The notes: generated from the letters alone by a model not told the origin. A stretch of DNA of 64,000 nt from an uncultured Aquimarina sp. (GCF_947500065.1 NZ_CANMQT010000004.1:496001-560000), one strand, 5' to 3'; positions 27,193 to 36,931 are shown, counted from the first letter of the stretch. Numbers and translations: made by a program.

Positions 27193-28524
27193 CTAATTTT
27201 TTGTTTTTTTTACTTTATACTCAACATCCTTCAACATCAAATCAAGTGTTTTTCTATCTAGCCATTTCCCTTTAAGCACCACTCCCTCAATAGTTTTGGT
27301 GTTTTGTATGTTTTCTAATGGATTTTTATTCAATAACACCAGATCTGCAAATTTACCTTCCGCAATAGTACCACTTGATTCTCTATTTAGATATTTAGCA
27401 GGGTTTACCGTTACAGTTTTTAAGGTTTCATAAGGTGATAATCCTGCTTCACAGATCAACTCCAACTCTCTATGTAATGAAAAACCTGGCAAAAACAATC
27501 CATACGTATCACTTCCTGCCAATAATGAAACATTTTCATCACTTAATATCTTAGTAAACTTCTTTTGCCATTGTAGCTCTTTTTGCAGTCTAACCAGGGA
27601 TTCTGGAGCTGTAAACCAGGAATTGGTTCTATAATGAATGCTGTCAGACATACAATAAGCAGCATATTTTTCTGGAAGATATTTTATTTCATCGCTTTTC
27701 TTCAAAACCTCAAATTTCTGATCATCAGCATATCGACCAATCATTTCGAAAATACCTAAAGTGGGCGAAACATAAACGCCACTTTTTTTTATTTTGATCG
27801 CGGCTTGCTTAAGATATTTAGGATCTTCTTTTTGTTCAGAACTAAAAATATTCATGAATTCTTCTATGTGGGCGATTGATTTCATTTTAAGTGAATATTC
27901 TAAAGGTAGCTTTCTTTGACCATGTCCAATAATAGGAATATTATGTTTTGTTGTCTCTTCTATAAGTTTCAGATACATTTCTTTCGGTAAGTTATCTGCT
28001 ATTTTCAGAAAATCATATCCTCTCTCTTTGTGCATTTTCACCATATTTACAACATCATCAATTGTTTGTAAATCTCCTGCTTTAAGATACGGTCCAGAAG
28101 TCACATAATAAGGCGCCAATATTTTGTTGATATTAGCTTGCTCTCTTATTTTTATTTGATCTTGACCTTCATACTCTGCCATATTTCTAGCTGTAGTGAC
28201 ACCATTGGCTATCAATAATTTGAATTCATTTTGTGCATTGTTTTCCAAATGATAATGCATTTCTGCTAAACCAGGAATCAGATATTTATCTTTAGCATAG
28301 ATAACACTATCTACATCTTCCGTGATTTTAGCCGAAACTGGTTCAATTTTGGATATTCTTCCATTTACAATTATCACCCGTTGATTATATAATACAACTT
28401 CCCTATTCATCGGAATAACATTAACATTTTCGAAAGCAATACTTTTTTGTTGAGCTTGTAATATCCCAAAGTTGTATACACATAAAATGCAATAAGAAAT
28501 AAAGGTTTTACTAAATTTAAACAT
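27193..28524 (-). CDS. Secreted amidohydrolase family protein (metal-dependent, imidazolonepropionase/prolidase-like)
   Basis: 443 residues with an N-terminal signal peptide (FISYCILCVYNFGILQAQ). The metal site is visible in order: GLAEMHYHLENN (HxH), DFLKIAD (carboxylated Lys candidate), IIGHGQRK and SIAHIEEF (two His) and LLAGSDTYG (Asp). The C-terminus has VTVNPAKYLNRESSGTIAEGKFADLVLLNKNPLENI, the standard closing beta-sandwich. These enzymes hydrolyse amides or peptides; substrate unknown. It is 90 bp downstream of an AraC-type regulator on the same strand, which may control it. Confidence 0.88.
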   Translation of the reverse strand: MFKFSKTFISYCILCVYNFGILQAQQKSIAFENVNVIPMNREVVLYNQRVIIVNGRISKIEPVSAKITEDVDSVIYAKDKYLIPGLAEMHYHLENNAQNEFKLLIANGVTTARNMAEYEGQDQIKIREQANINKILAPYYVTSGPYLKAGDLQTIDDVVNMVKMHKERGYDFLKIADNLPKEMYLKLIEETTKHNIPIIGHGQRKLPLEYSLKMKSIAHIEEFMNIFSSEQKEDPKYLKQAAIKIKKSGVYVSPTLGIFEMIGRYADDQKFEVLKKSDEIKYLPEKYAAYCMSDSIHYRTNSWFTAPESLVRLQKELQWQKKFTKILSDENVSLLAGSDTYGLFLPGFSLHRELELICEAGLSPYETLKTVTVNPAKYLNRESSGTIAEGKFADLVLLNKNPLENIQNTKTIEGVVLKGKWLDRKTLDLMLKDVEYKVKKTKN

Positions 28525-28614
28525 CTGTTGCTGTTTTGATTATTAACAGTGTCAAACCTAGTAAGAATGATTATTCACAATGTTCAGGATTGTAAGATTC
28601 TGAGAAATCCGAAC

Positions 28615-29709
28615 CTATTTTTGTTCCTTTTTAAACGTATTTGGAGACATTCCCGTTTCTTTTTTGAAGGCAGTATAAAAAGTCGTTTTAGATTTAAAAC
28701 CCGCCTCCATACCAATAGCTAACAAACTATACTTATCAAAATCTTGGTCAAGAATCATCCGTTTTATATCATTTACTCTATAATGATTAATAAACTCAGA
28801 AAAATTCATACTACAATTGGTATTTATCTGCTGTGAGAGATAACCACTACTTATTCCCAATCTTTTAGCAACCAAGTCTCTACTTAGATCAGGATTATGA
28901 TGTATCTGTTCTTCTTGTATAAGGATCATCAACTGATCTATATATGGATTCCTGTCATTCTTTATTAAAGACTTTATATCTTTTGCAGAACTCCCAAGAA
29001 GTTGTCTTATCTCATACTGCTCATTAGACAATTTAAATTGATATAGTCCTTTATAAATTAACCAATACATAAAAACTGAAACTGCAACCCATAAAAATGT
29101 CAAAGGCATCTTAGAACCAAAAAGAAACCGATGTCCTTCTAAAACAATTCCATAAAGCTCTAAAAAAGACATAAATATCCAGATCCATTTAACCCACTTA
29201 ATAGCAACTTTTGCGTTAGCATAAAAAACAAACTTGGCTGAAAAAAACATTAAAATAATCGGGAAAATAATTGAAAAGATACTTACTCCCTTATAGAAGT
29301 AAAATATGATTTCTTTCTTGTGTACCAAGGTAATCTCATACAATCCAAATATGGTATCCAGAGAGATCAGAATATTTATAATACTCAATAAAACGAATGG
29401 AATATATAAAAGCTTACGCTTCTTTATTTCTACAAACGGATGCTTTACTTTCTTTAGAAAAAAAATAAACAATGTTACCGGGTATAGAAACTGCCATAAA
29501 AAAAGATCCGAAATCGAAATGATTATCGGGTTTCTTCCTAAATCCCAAAACCAGTTATTTATCCCAATAATGGATAATATTACAAGTGTATACGCTAAAT
29601 AAGAATGATCTTTATTTTTGAAAAATCTGGAAAACAGAATAATAAGCCCTAAAATGGATCCATGAATAATTCCTATTAGGGTAAAAATTTCTATAAAAGA
29701 TATTTCCAT
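28615..29709 (-). CDS. AraC-family transcriptional regulator with N-terminal membrane domain
   Basis: 364 residues. The first 220 residues hold about seven hydrophobic helices and the last 100 an AraC-type double helix-turn-helix (PDLSRDLVAKRLGISSGYLSQQIN, then GMEAGFKSKTTFYTAFKKETGMSPNTFKK). This architecture is common in flavobacteria: a membrane sensor linked directly to DNA binding, without a two-component phosphorelay. The signal is unknown. The adjacent secreted amidohydrolase is the obvious candidate target. Confidence 0.9.
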   Translation of the reverse strand: MEISFIEIFTLIGIIHGSILGLIILFSRFFKNKDHSYLAYTLVILSIIGINNWFWDLGRNPIIISISDLFLWQFLYPVTLFIFFLKKVKHPFVEIKKRKLLYIPFVLLSIINILISLDTIFGLYEITLVHKKEIIFYFYKGVSIFSIIFPIILMFFSAKFVFYANAKVAIKWVKWIWIFMSFLELYGIVLEGHRFLFGSKMPLTFLWVAVSVFMYWLIYKGLYQFKLSNEQYEIRQLLGSSAKDIKSLIKNDRNPYIDQLMILIQEEQIHHNPDLSRDLVAKRLGISSGYLSQQINTNCSMNFSEFINHYRVNDIKRMILDQDFDKYSLLAIGMEAGFKSKTTFYTAFKKETGMSPNTFKKEQK

Positions 29710-29732
29710 TTCTTTATTTGAACTCCAATACG

Positions 29733-30779
29733 CTAAGTATCCAACTGATTCTTAGCATACTTTCTCCAACGCTCTACACATTGCTGCATATCATTAGGAA
29801 TAGAAGTCTCAAAATTCATTTTTTCTCCGGTTACTGGATGTATGAAACCTAAAGTCCTTGCATGCAAAGCTTGTCTTGGCAGCACTTTAAAGCAATTTTC
29901 TACAAACTGCTTATACTTCGTGAAAGTGGTTCCTTTAAGGATTTTTTCTCCTCCATAACGTTCATCATTAAACAAAGTGTGGCCTATATACTTCATATGC
30001 ACACGGATCTGATGTGTTCTTCCTGTTTCTAATTGACAAGAAACCAAAGTAACATATCCTAAGCGTTCTATAACTTTATAATGTGTAACTGCTGGCTTTC
30101 CTTTATCAGCTTCATCTCCTTCAAAAACAGTGTTTTGCAACCTGTTTTTAGGGTGACGTCCTATATTACCTTCAATAGTACCTTCTTCTTCATTCATATT
30201 ACCCCAAGCAATTGCCACGTATTCGCGCTCCGAAGTTTTATCAAAAAACTGCTTTGCCAAATGTGTCATAGCTTCTTCAGTTTTAGCAACTACCAATAAA
30301 CCACTAGTATCCTTATCAATACGATGCACTAATCCAGGACGATCACTACTATTGTTAGGAAGATTATCAAAATGATAGATTAAAGCATTAATCAAAGTTC
30401 CTGAATAATTTCCATGTCCCGGATGAACAACCATTCCCGCTGGCTTATTAACCACTAATAGCACATCATCCTCATATACAATATCTAACGGAATATCTTC
30501 TGGAATCAATAAATTCTCATACGGAGGATGTGAAAACAAAACCCGGACAACATCATTTGGCTTTACCTTATAATTAGACTTTACCGCAACGTCATTAACA
30601 AATACGCTTCCATCCTTAGCGGCTTGCTGAATTTTATTTCGAGTAGCATTCTCCACAAAATTCATCAAAAACTTATCTACACGTAAAGGAATTTGCCCTG
30701 CTCCTGCTACAACACGATGATGTTCATATAGATCATCTTCATTAGGTCCTAAATCTTCAATATCTGGGTTTTCTTCCAA
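29733..30779 (-). CDS. rluD: Ribosomal large subunit pseudouridine synthase, RluD family
   Basis: 348 residues. An S4 RNA-binding domain (LRVDKFLMNFVENATRNKIQQAAKDGSVFVN) is followed by the RluA catalytic core, with the active-site Asp in LVHRIDKDTSGLLVVAK and later LETGRTHQIRVHMKYIGH. It makes pseudouridines in 23S rRNA; helix 69 is the RluD site. The start is a TTG at 30779, since the first internal ATG falls inside the S4 domain. It is cotranscribed 27 bp behind a PASTA-domain gene, a conserved flavobacterial order next to ddl and coaD. Confidence 0.92.
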   Translation of the reverse strand: MEENPDIEDLGPNEDDLYEHHRVVAGAGQIPLRVDKFLMNFVENATRNKIQQAAKDGSVFVNDVAVKSNYKVKPNDVVRVLFSHPPYENLLIPEDIPLDIVYEDDVLLVVNKPAGMVVHPGHGNYSGTLINALIYHFDNLPNNSSDRPGLVHRIDKDTSGLLVVAKTEEAMTHLAKQFFDKTSEREYVAIAWGNMNEEEGTIEGNIGRHPKNRLQNTVFEGDEADKGKPAVTHYKVIERLGYVTLVSCQLETGRTHQIRVHMKYIGHTLFNDERYGGEKILKGTTFTKYKQFVENCFKVLPRQALHARTLGFIHPVTGEKMNFETSIPNDMQQCVERWRKYAKNQLDT

Positions 30780-30806
30780 AAGTACGTTATTTATGTATTT
30801 TTAATT

Positions 30807-31385
30807 TTATTGAGAAAGTCTAAGATTCCCGCTTTCGTCACCTACAACAAGATCAATCGTCGACGTTTTCATTATTTTATCACCTGGTTTCAAAGATTTT
30901 CCTTTATACCTAAGCTCAAGCACCTGATCTGAAGGATCTGGTTTATAAGTAATCGAACCTATCTTAAATCCAAGAGCCACCAGTCTTGGCTCTACTTGTC
31001 TTCTGGTTTTACGAATCACATCCGGCACCTCAATCTTACGATAACCTGAAGGATTTAGCGTAACATAGATTTTTCTATTTTCTTTAACCATATTACCGGC
31101 TACAGGGTTTTGCTCTATTACCGAATATCTAGGAAAATCAGGATTAAAATTAGCAGAATCCTGAACCTCATATCGTAAATCCTTAGATTCTACAAGTGTT
31201 TTTACTTCATCTAATGTCTTCTTGCTCAAACTCGGCACTACAATTCGCTGATCGTGATTGGTAGAGCTATCCAACCACTTTAATGCTACAAAACATAAAA
31301 TCGCAATCATCGCAATTGCAATTACTAGTTGAATAAGAAATGTCTTGCTCCAAATAAATCTAAAAAGGCCTTTAATAAAATCCAT
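30807..31385 (-). CDS. PASTA domain-containing membrane protein
   Basis: 192 residues: one N-terminal transmembrane helix (FLIQLVIAIAMIAILCFVAL), then extracytoplasmic PASTA-like repeats (VPSLSKKTLDEVKTLVESKDLRYEV, SVIEQNPVAGNMVKENRKIYVTLNPSG, VPDVIRKTRRQVEPRLVALGFKIG). PASTA repeats bind peptidoglycan fragments or the cell-division machinery. Here they are not fused to a kinase or penicillin-binding protein. The gene is divergent from ddl, which makes the D-Ala-D-Ala of peptidoglycan, so a cell-wall role is reasonable. Confidence 0.88.
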   Translation of the reverse strand: MDFIKGLFRFIWSKTFLIQLVIAIAMIAILCFVALKWLDSSTNHDQRIVVPSLSKKTLDEVKTLVESKDLRYEVQDSANFNPDFPRYSVIEQNPVAGNMVKENRKIYVTLNPSGYRKIEVPDVIRKTRRQVEPRLVALGFKIGSITYKPDPSDQVLELRYKGKSLKPGDKIMKTSTIDLVVGDESGNLRLSQ

Positions 31386-31405
31386 GTATCAATTGATAGT
31401 TTCGG

Positions 31406-31413
31406 CAAAGATA
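31406..31413 (-). promoter_or_regulatory. Candidate -7 promoter element of the PASTA-rluD operon
   Basis: The minus strand reads TATCTTTG, a full TAnnTTTG match, 21 bp upstream of the PASTA ATG. It lies in the 94-bp divergent region shared with ddl. Confidence 0.55.
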
Positions 31414-31454
31414 TAAAAACGGAAACTTTTTAGCTTTTGTTGTGAGATAAATGA

Positions 31455-31462
31455 TATTTTTG
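31455..31462 (+). promoter_or_regulatory. Candidate -7 promoter element of ddl
   Basis: TATTTTTG matches TAnnTTTG and lies 18 bp before the ddl ATG. A TTTTG at 31435-31439 could be the -33 box, though the 15-bp spacing is shorter than usual. Confidence 0.5.
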
Positions 31463-31479
31463 TTTGTAAACCATGTTCA

Positions 31480-32463
31480 ATGAAGAAAAATATTGCCATC
31501 CTTATGGGAGGTTACTCCAGTGAATTTGACATTTCAATCCAAAGTGGAAATGTAGTATACAAGCACCTGGACAAAGACATATACAACCCATATCGCGTTC
31601 ATATAACTAAAGATTCTTGGTATTATGTTGATGATAAAAATCAAAAAACCGACATAGATAGAAATGATTTTTCACTACATATAGATGGATCTAAAATCAA
31701 TTTTGATGCAGCTTTTAATATTGTCCACGGCACTCCAGGAGAAGATGGTCTGTTACAAGCATATTTTGAGTTGATCGGTATTCCGCAAACGGCTTGTGAT
31801 TTTTATCAAGCTGCTCTTACCTTTAACAAAAGAGATTGTATCAGTGTTCTAAAACCTTATGACATACCAACTGCTAAAAATTATTTTTTAAATAAAGGAG
31901 ATGCAATCAATGCCAAAGCTATACTAGACACGGTAGGTTTACCTTGTTTTGTAAAAGCTAACAAGGCTGGAAGCAGCTATGGAGTCTCTAAAGTTAAAAC
32001 CGAAGAAGAATTGCTCCCTGCAATTGATGTAGCTTACAAGGAAGATGATGAAATAATTATTGAATCTTTTCTAAGTGGAACAGAAGTTTCTGTAGGTGTG
32101 ATTACTTATAAAGGAAAAGATACAGTGCTACCAATCACTGAAATTGTTTCTGAAAATGAATTTTTCGATTATGAAGCAAAGTACTTAGGGAAATCTCAAG
32201 AGATAACACCCGCTAGACTTAATGAAGAAGATGAAAAAAAAGTAAAAGATTTAGCTTTGAAAATATATCAAATACTTAAAATGAAAGGTTTCTCCAGAAG
32301 CGAATATATTTTTCATAATGGAGAACCTCATTTTGTGGAAATGAACACCAATCCCGGATTTAGCGAAGCTAGCATCTTACCTCAACAAGCAATTGCTGCT
32401 GGCATTAGTTTATCAGATTTACTAACCAATACCATTGAAGAAGCAATAAAAACAGGCAGTTAA
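31480..32463 (+). CDS. ddl: D-alanine--D-alanine ligase
   Basis: 327 residues of the ATP-grasp family. IAILMGGYSSEFDISIQSGN is the N-terminal Ddl motif, FNIVHGTPGEDGLLQAYFELIGIPQTA the substrate-binding loop, FVKANKAGSSYGVSKV the ATP lysine and Gly-rich loop, and FVEMNTNPGFSEASILPQQ the metal and substrate site. It joins two D-alanines for peptidoglycan precursors in the cytoplasm. Followed 80 bp later by coaD and divergent from a PASTA protein gene. Confidence 0.96.
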   Translation: MKKNIAILMGGYSSEFDISIQSGNVVYKHLDKDIYNPYRVHITKDSWYYVDDKNQKTDIDRNDFSLHIDGSKINFDAAFNIVHGTPGEDGLLQAYFELIGIPQTACDFYQAALTFNKRDCISVLKPYDIPTAKNYFLNKGDAINAKAILDTVGLPCFVKANKAGSSYGVSKVKTEEELLPAIDVAYKEDDEIIIESFLSGTEVSVGVITYKGKDTVLPITEIVSENEFFDYEAKYLGKSQEITPARLNEEDEKKVKDLALKIYQILKMKGFSRSEYIFHNGEPHFVEMNTNPGFSEASILPQQAIAAGISLSDLLTNTIEEAIKTGS

Positions 32464-32543
32464 AACACATCTAAAATTAGAGATGAAACTAATTTTTAAC
32501 GTGTAACTTTACCTATCTTTATATAAATAATTACAAATCACTT

Positions 32544-33005
32544 ATGAGAAGAGCTGTTTTTCCAGGTTCATTTGACCCTATCACTCTAGGACATTACGAC
32601 ATTATCGAAAGAGGATTGACTCTTTTTGATGAAGTTATCCTTGCTATTGGAGTAAATTCTGAAAAGAAATATATGTTCTCTTTAGAAGAACGAAAGCATT
32701 TTATTGAAGAAGCCTTCAAAGGTGAACCCAAAATTAAAGTAATGACCTATAAAGGGCTTACGGTAGATTTTTGTAAACAACAGGATGCTAATTTCATTCT
32801 CCGAGGTCTTAGAAATCCCGGAGATTTTGAATTTGAAAAAGCTATTGCCCACACAAATAGAAAACTAACAGAAATAGAAACTGTTTTTCTACTTACCTCC
32901 TCTGGGAAAAGTTATATTTCGTCATCTATTGTTCGTGATGTTATTAGAAACAATGGTGATTATACAGGGTTAGTACCTGATACCGTAATTGTCAAAAAAA
33001 CATAA
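32544..33005 (+). CDS. coaD: Phosphopantetheine adenylyltransferase
   Basis: 153 residues, the usual length of bacterial CoaD. RAVFPGSFDPITLGHYDIIERG carries the nucleotidyltransferase TxGH motif, LRGLRNPGDFEFEKAIAHTNRKL the substrate-binding region, and YISSSIVRDVIRNNGD the second ATP motif (ISSSxxR). It transfers AMP from ATP to 4'-phosphopantetheine, the penultimate step of coenzyme A synthesis. Same strand as ddl. Confidence 0.97.
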   Translation: MRRAVFPGSFDPITLGHYDIIERGLTLFDEVILAIGVNSEKKYMFSLEERKHFIEEAFKGEPKIKVMTYKGLTVDFCKQQDANFILRGLRNPGDFEFEKAIAHTNRKLTEIETVFLLTSSGKSYISSSIVRDVIRNNGDYTGLVPDTVIVKKT

Positions 33006-33034
33006 AATTCGCCAAATCCCCAAAACCCATACCT

Positions 33035-33769
33035 ATGCAAACTATATCTAGTGCATATAAATTATTGTTATTCTTTTCTATGGCTGTGATTTTTTACTCT
33101 TGCAGCAGTGATGAATCAAACGATAACACTATAGATCCAGTAGGTTGTCTGGATTCTGACAGTATTATTTATGAAGAAAAAGATGGCTTGATTGCTGTCG
33201 AATTTGAAAGCATTTCGGATCACAATGATTGGATAAAAGAAAACACAATTACTGGATTTCTAGGAACAAACTATCTAGTTTGGACCGGAGACCAATTTTT
33301 GAATACTCCAGGTAATGGTCTTCTTACCTATAAAATAAAAATCAACAATCCAAGCACTTACAGATTTATCTGGAGATCTAGAGTAACAAACGGCACTTCT
33401 GGATCCGAACATAATGACTCATGGTTACGATTTGCTGATGCTTCTGGTTTTTATGGTAAAAAAGGAGAGAGTATTGTATATCCCGCAGATACAAATCAAT
33501 CCCCTACTCCAAATGGTTCTAGTAAAGATGGTTGGTTTAAAATTTACAAAAGCGGTGCTGCAGAACAATGGAAATGGCAATCCTCTACCAGCGATAATGA
33601 CGCACATGATATTTTTGTTCAATTTGATACATCTGGAATATACACAATGGAAGTTTCTGCGAGATCTACCTTTCACGCGCTTGATAGATTTGTTCTTTTT
33701 TCCGAAAATGTAGCGCAAAATGATGCTATAAATGAAACTGCTGTTTTGAGTGAAATAAGCTGTAATTAA
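33035..33769 (+). CDS. Lipoprotein with carbohydrate-binding-module-like domain
   Basis: 244 residues with a lipoprotein signal (LLLFFSMAVIFYSCSSDESND; Cys near residue 23), so it is anchored in an outer membrane leaflet. The mature part begins with a VEFESISDHNDW stretch and continues as a beta-rich domain (YLVWTGDQFLNTPGNGLLTYKIKI, YRFIWRSRVTNGTSGSEHNDSWLRFAD, YTMEVSARSTFHALDRFVLF). The order, an acidic EFE strand first and an LDRFVLF strand last, resembles CBM6/35-type beta-sandwiches attached to polysaccharidases. No catalytic domain is present. It follows coaD by 29 bp. A role in binding a glycan is inference. Confidence 0.6.
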   Translation: MQTISSAYKLLLFFSMAVIFYSCSSDESNDNTIDPVGCLDSDSIIYEEKDGLIAVEFESISDHNDWIKENTITGFLGTNYLVWTGDQFLNTPGNGLLTYKIKINNPSTYRFIWRSRVTNGTSGSEHNDSWLRFADASGFYGKKGESIVYPADTNQSPTPNGSSKDGWFKIYKSGAAEQWKWQSSTSDNDAHDIFVQFDTSGIYTMEVSARSTFHALDRFVLFSENVAQNDAINETAVLSEISCN

Positions 33770-33771
33770 TC

Positions 33772-34164
33772 ATGAAAAGAAATATTGGAGCTATTACCCT
33801 AGTTGTTAAAGAATATGATGAAGCTATTCATTATTATGTAAATAAGCTTAACTTCAAACTTATTGAAGACATTAAACTAAATGATAAAAAACGTTGGGTT
33901 ACCATTGCTCCTGAAAACAGTTCTGAAACTACAATTCTACTAGCAGAAGCTGCTACTCAAGAACAGAAAAAAGCGATTGGATATCAAACAGGTGGTAGAG
34001 TTTTCTTATTCCTACATACTACTGATTTTTGGAAAGATTATAATGACATGAAATCCAAAGGAGTGTCTTTTCTTGAAGAACCTAGAGAGGAAATTTATGG
34101 AACCGTTGTCGTTTTTGAAGATTTATATGGCAATAAATGGGATCTTATAGAGCATAAAAATTAA
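33772..34164 (+). CDS. VOC (glyoxalase/bleomycin resistance) family protein
   Basis: 130 residues with the two-module VOC layout: IGAITLVVKEYDEAIHYYVNKLNFKLIEDI at the start and GRVFLFLHTTDFWKDYNDMKSKGVSFLEEPREE followed by GTVVVFEDLYGNKWDLIEH at the end. The final Glu of the metal site is visible. Members bind a metal and act on small molecules or sequester antibiotics; the substrate is unknown. It starts 3 bp after the lipoprotein stop. Confidence 0.88.
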   Translation: MKRNIGAITLVVKEYDEAIHYYVNKLNFKLIEDIKLNDKKRWVTIAPENSSETTILLAEAATQEQKKAIGYQTGGRVFLFLHTTDFWKDYNDMKSKGVSFLEEPREEIYGTVVVFEDLYGNKWDLIEHKN

Positions 34165-34219
34165 AATCTTAATTAAACCTTCTTCCTAAATCACAGTCAT
34201 ATATACAAAGCCTGTGATT

Positions 34220-35617
34220 ATGAGTACTTCTTTATCAGATAAACAAATACAGCATCTTTATTGGAGAACTGGTTTTGGGATCTCTTCATCAGAGCTAAAA
34301 TCCGTTAGAAAGTTTTCAAAAAAACAAATGATAGATCGATTGTTTTTAGAGAGTCTAGAGGAGACTCCCCTATCACTTGATTTTGGAGCTTTACTCAAAA
34401 ACCCAAGAGATCTATCTCGTGAAGAACGAAAGGAATTACGACAGGTTCGGAATAAAAAAATGTTAGAACTCAATGTACTTTGGATAAAACAGCTAGCAGA
34501 AACTAAGCAAACTCTCAGAGAAAAAATGACATTATTTTTTCACGATCATTTTGCGGTTCGATTAAAAACACCAAGAGCCAGTCTTCATCTCAATAATGTA
34601 ATTAGAAAACACGCATTAGGAGACTTTAGAGACATGCTAATGGAAGTTTCTAAATCGCCAGCAATGTTATCATTTCTAAATAACAGGCAAAATAGAAAAA
34701 ATAGTCCCAATGAAAACTTTGCACGTGAAGTTATGGAACTCTTCACACTAGGCAGAGATAATGGTTATACAGAAAAAGATATCAAAGAAGCAGCAAGAGC
34801 TTTTACAGGTTGGAACTTTAACAAGAATGGTTCTTTTGTATTTAGAAAAAATCATCACGATTTTGATTCTAAAACAGTTTTAGGAAAAACCGGAAACCTT
34901 ACTGGAGAAGATGTTATTAAAATTCTTTTGGAGCAAAAGCAAACCGCTAAATATATCTCAGAAAAAATCTATAAATATTTTGTAAATGAAAAGATAAACC
35001 CAGAACACATAGAAGAATTAACAGATACCTTCTACAACGCCGATTACAATCTAGAGATCTTAATGCGAAAAATATTGATGAGTACTTGGTTTTACGAATT
35101 TCAAAATATAGGAGTAAAAATAAAATCACCTATAGAATTGATTGTTGGGTTAAGTAAACCGTTTCAGGTTGTATACAAGGATCCTAAAGTCCTTCTATAC
35201 CTGCAACGAAAGTTAAATCAAACATTATTCCTTCCTCCCAATGTAGCTGGTTGGCCTGGTGGAAGGTCGTGGATCGATAACTCAACCTTGATGCTTCGTC
35301 TAAAATTAGCATCTGTGACACTAAATAGCGGAGTGATAGAACAGTATGATGATACTGATGACCAAACAACCATGATGAATAAACAGAAGTTTTATAAAAA
35401 GATGAAAACTCAAATTGAGAAGCGAGTAAAAGCAACACCAAATTGGGAAAACTTCCTTACTTCTTTAGAACAAAAAGACAAAAAAGAATTAATCGATTTC
35501 ATAATACAACCCACATTATCGAATAGCGCATCTACTATGATTGCAAAAATTGATCCCATAAATACCAAAAGTTTTATTATTGAATTAATGAGTTTACCCG
35601 AATATCAACTTTGCTAA
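34220..35617 (+). CDS. DUF1800 family protein
   Basis: 465 residues from the ATG at 34220 (a GTG lies 6 bp earlier). Family motifs are HLYWRTGFGISSSEL, REKMTLFFHDHFAVR, NENFAREVMELFTLG, GYTEKDIKEAARAFTGW, and PPNVAGWPGGRSWIDNSTLMLRL. DUF1800 proteins are almost always encoded with a DUF1501 protein, as here 12 bp downstream. The biochemical role is not established; export and cell-surface functions have been suggested. No signal peptide is evident, so the DUF1501 partner with its twin-arginine signal may carry it. Confidence 0.9.
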   Translation: MSTSLSDKQIQHLYWRTGFGISSSELKSVRKFSKKQMIDRLFLESLEETPLSLDFGALLKNPRDLSREERKELRQVRNKKMLELNVLWIKQLAETKQTLREKMTLFFHDHFAVRLKTPRASLHLNNVIRKHALGDFRDMLMEVSKSPAMLSFLNNRQNRKNSPNENFAREVMELFTLGRDNGYTEKDIKEAARAFTGWNFNKNGSFVFRKNHHDFDSKTVLGKTGNLTGEDVIKILLEQKQTAKYISEKIYKYFVNEKINPEHIEELTDTFYNADYNLEILMRKILMSTWFYEFQNIGVKIKSPIELIVGLSKPFQVVYKDPKVLLYLQRKLNQTLFLPPNVAGWPGGRSWIDNSTLMLRLKLASVTLNSGVIEQYDDTDDQTTMMNKQKFYKKMKTQIEKRVKATPNWENFLTSLEQKDKKELIDFIIQPTLSNSASTMIAKIDPINTKSFIIELMSLPEYQLC

Positions 35618-35628
35618 GCCCTTAAATT

Positions 35629-36822
35629 ATGGACAGACGAAATTTCTTAAAACAATCAGTTTTTGCTTCAGGAATATCACTAGTTCCTTCTTTTCTAAAA
35701 GGAATGGAATTCTTATCTCCTAATCAATTATCAGGGTACAAAAACGTGATTATCATTCAACTCTCTGGTGGAAATGATGGCTTAAATAGCATTATACCAA
35801 TCAGCAATGACATATACCATAGATTAAGGCCTTCTATTGCTAAAAAAGAAGGACAAACCTTAAAAATAACGAATGATCTGGCATTTAATGACAAGCTAAA
35901 AGAATTAAAAGGATTATATGACCAAGGAGAGGTATCTATTATTAATAATGTCGGATACCCAAATCCAAACAGATCACATTTCAGAAGTACGGACATCTGG
36001 CAAACGGCTAGTGATACTAACCAGTATTTATCAACAGGTTGGGTAGGCAGATATCTCGATGCTAATTGCCAGCATCCGTATCAAGCAATAGAAGTAGATA
36101 ATTCACTTTCTCTCGCTATGAAGGGAAATAAGATGAACGGTATTGCTGTTTCTGATCCCAATCAGTTATATCGCACAACACGAGAACCTTTTTTTAATGA
36201 TCTTGTAAACAATACTCATAAAGATATGCTGGATGAAGATAATCAAGGATATCTCTACAAAACTATGCTAGAAACCTACTCTTCTGCGTCTTACATTTAT
36301 GAAACTTCTAAGATTTATACAACAGATACCGCATACCCACAATCAGCATTTGCTAGAAATCTAAAAACGATTGCCGATTTTATTGTTTCTGGATTAAAGA
36401 CAAGAGTTTTCTATAGTTCTCTTGGTGGTTTTGATAGTCACGTAAACCAATTAAACAGTCAGGATAGATTATTAGGAATATATTCGGAAGCTATCGGTGC
36501 TTTAGTAAAAGATTTAAAAAAGAACAATCGATTTAAAGACACCTTAATACTTACTTTTTCTGAATTCGGTCGTCGTGTCAAGCAAAACGGAAGTCGTGGA
36601 ACAGACCATGGAGCAGCCAATAATGTAATTGCTATTGGCGGTTCTCTTAAAAAACCAGGGATCTACAATGAAATCCCTAATTTATCAGACCTAGATGATA
36701 ATGGTGATATTAAATTTAGTGTAGATTTCAGAAGTGTATATGCTACTATTTTAAACAATTGGCTAGAGGTAAATGATCAAGAAATTTTGAACACTAATTT
36801 TAAGAATTTAGGGTTTATATAG
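35629..36822 (+). CDS. DUF1501 family protein with twin-arginine signal
   Basis: 397 residues. The N-terminus MDRRNFLKQSVFASGISLVPSF is a twin-arginine (RRNFLK) signal, so the protein is probably exported folded, perhaps with its DUF1800 partner. The core NVIIIQLSGGNDGLNSIIPI, RSHFRSTDIWQTA, GGFDSHVNQ, LTFSEFGRRVKQNGSRGTDHGAANNVIAIGG belongs to the alkaline-phosphatase-like/sulfatase clan, with putative metal ligands in the Asp/His stretches. Catalytic activity is unproven for the family. Confidence 0.9.
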   Translation: MDRRNFLKQSVFASGISLVPSFLKGMEFLSPNQLSGYKNVIIIQLSGGNDGLNSIIPISNDIYHRLRPSIAKKEGQTLKITNDLAFNDKLKELKGLYDQGEVSIINNVGYPNPNRSHFRSTDIWQTASDTNQYLSTGWVGRYLDANCQHPYQAIEVDNSLSLAMKGNKMNGIAVSDPNQLYRTTREPFFNDLVNNTHKDMLDEDNQGYLYKTMLETYSSASYIYETSKIYTTDTAYPQSAFARNLKTIADFIVSGLKTRVFYSSLGGFDSHVNQLNSQDRLLGIYSEAIGALVKDLKKNNRFKDTLILTFSEFGRRVKQNGSRGTDHGAANNVIAIGGSLKKPGIYNEIPNLSDLDDNGDIKFSVDFRSVYATILNNWLEVNDQEILNTNFKNLGFI

Positions 36823-36860
36823 TTTCTTATTTGATTAAGTTGTTTTAGATTTAGCTACTC

Positions 36861-36880
36861 AAAAAGTAAATTACTTTTTT
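36861..36880 (+). terminator. Possible terminator after the DUF1501 gene
   Basis: AAAAAGTA and TACTTTTT pair around a three-base loop and end in a run of six T, 39 bp after the stop codon. The stem is A+T-rich, so strength is uncertain. Confidence 0.45.
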
Positions 36881-36931
36881 CGTCAATCAAATCATAAACA
36901 TACATCATTCTTACTCACATCCTAATCAAAA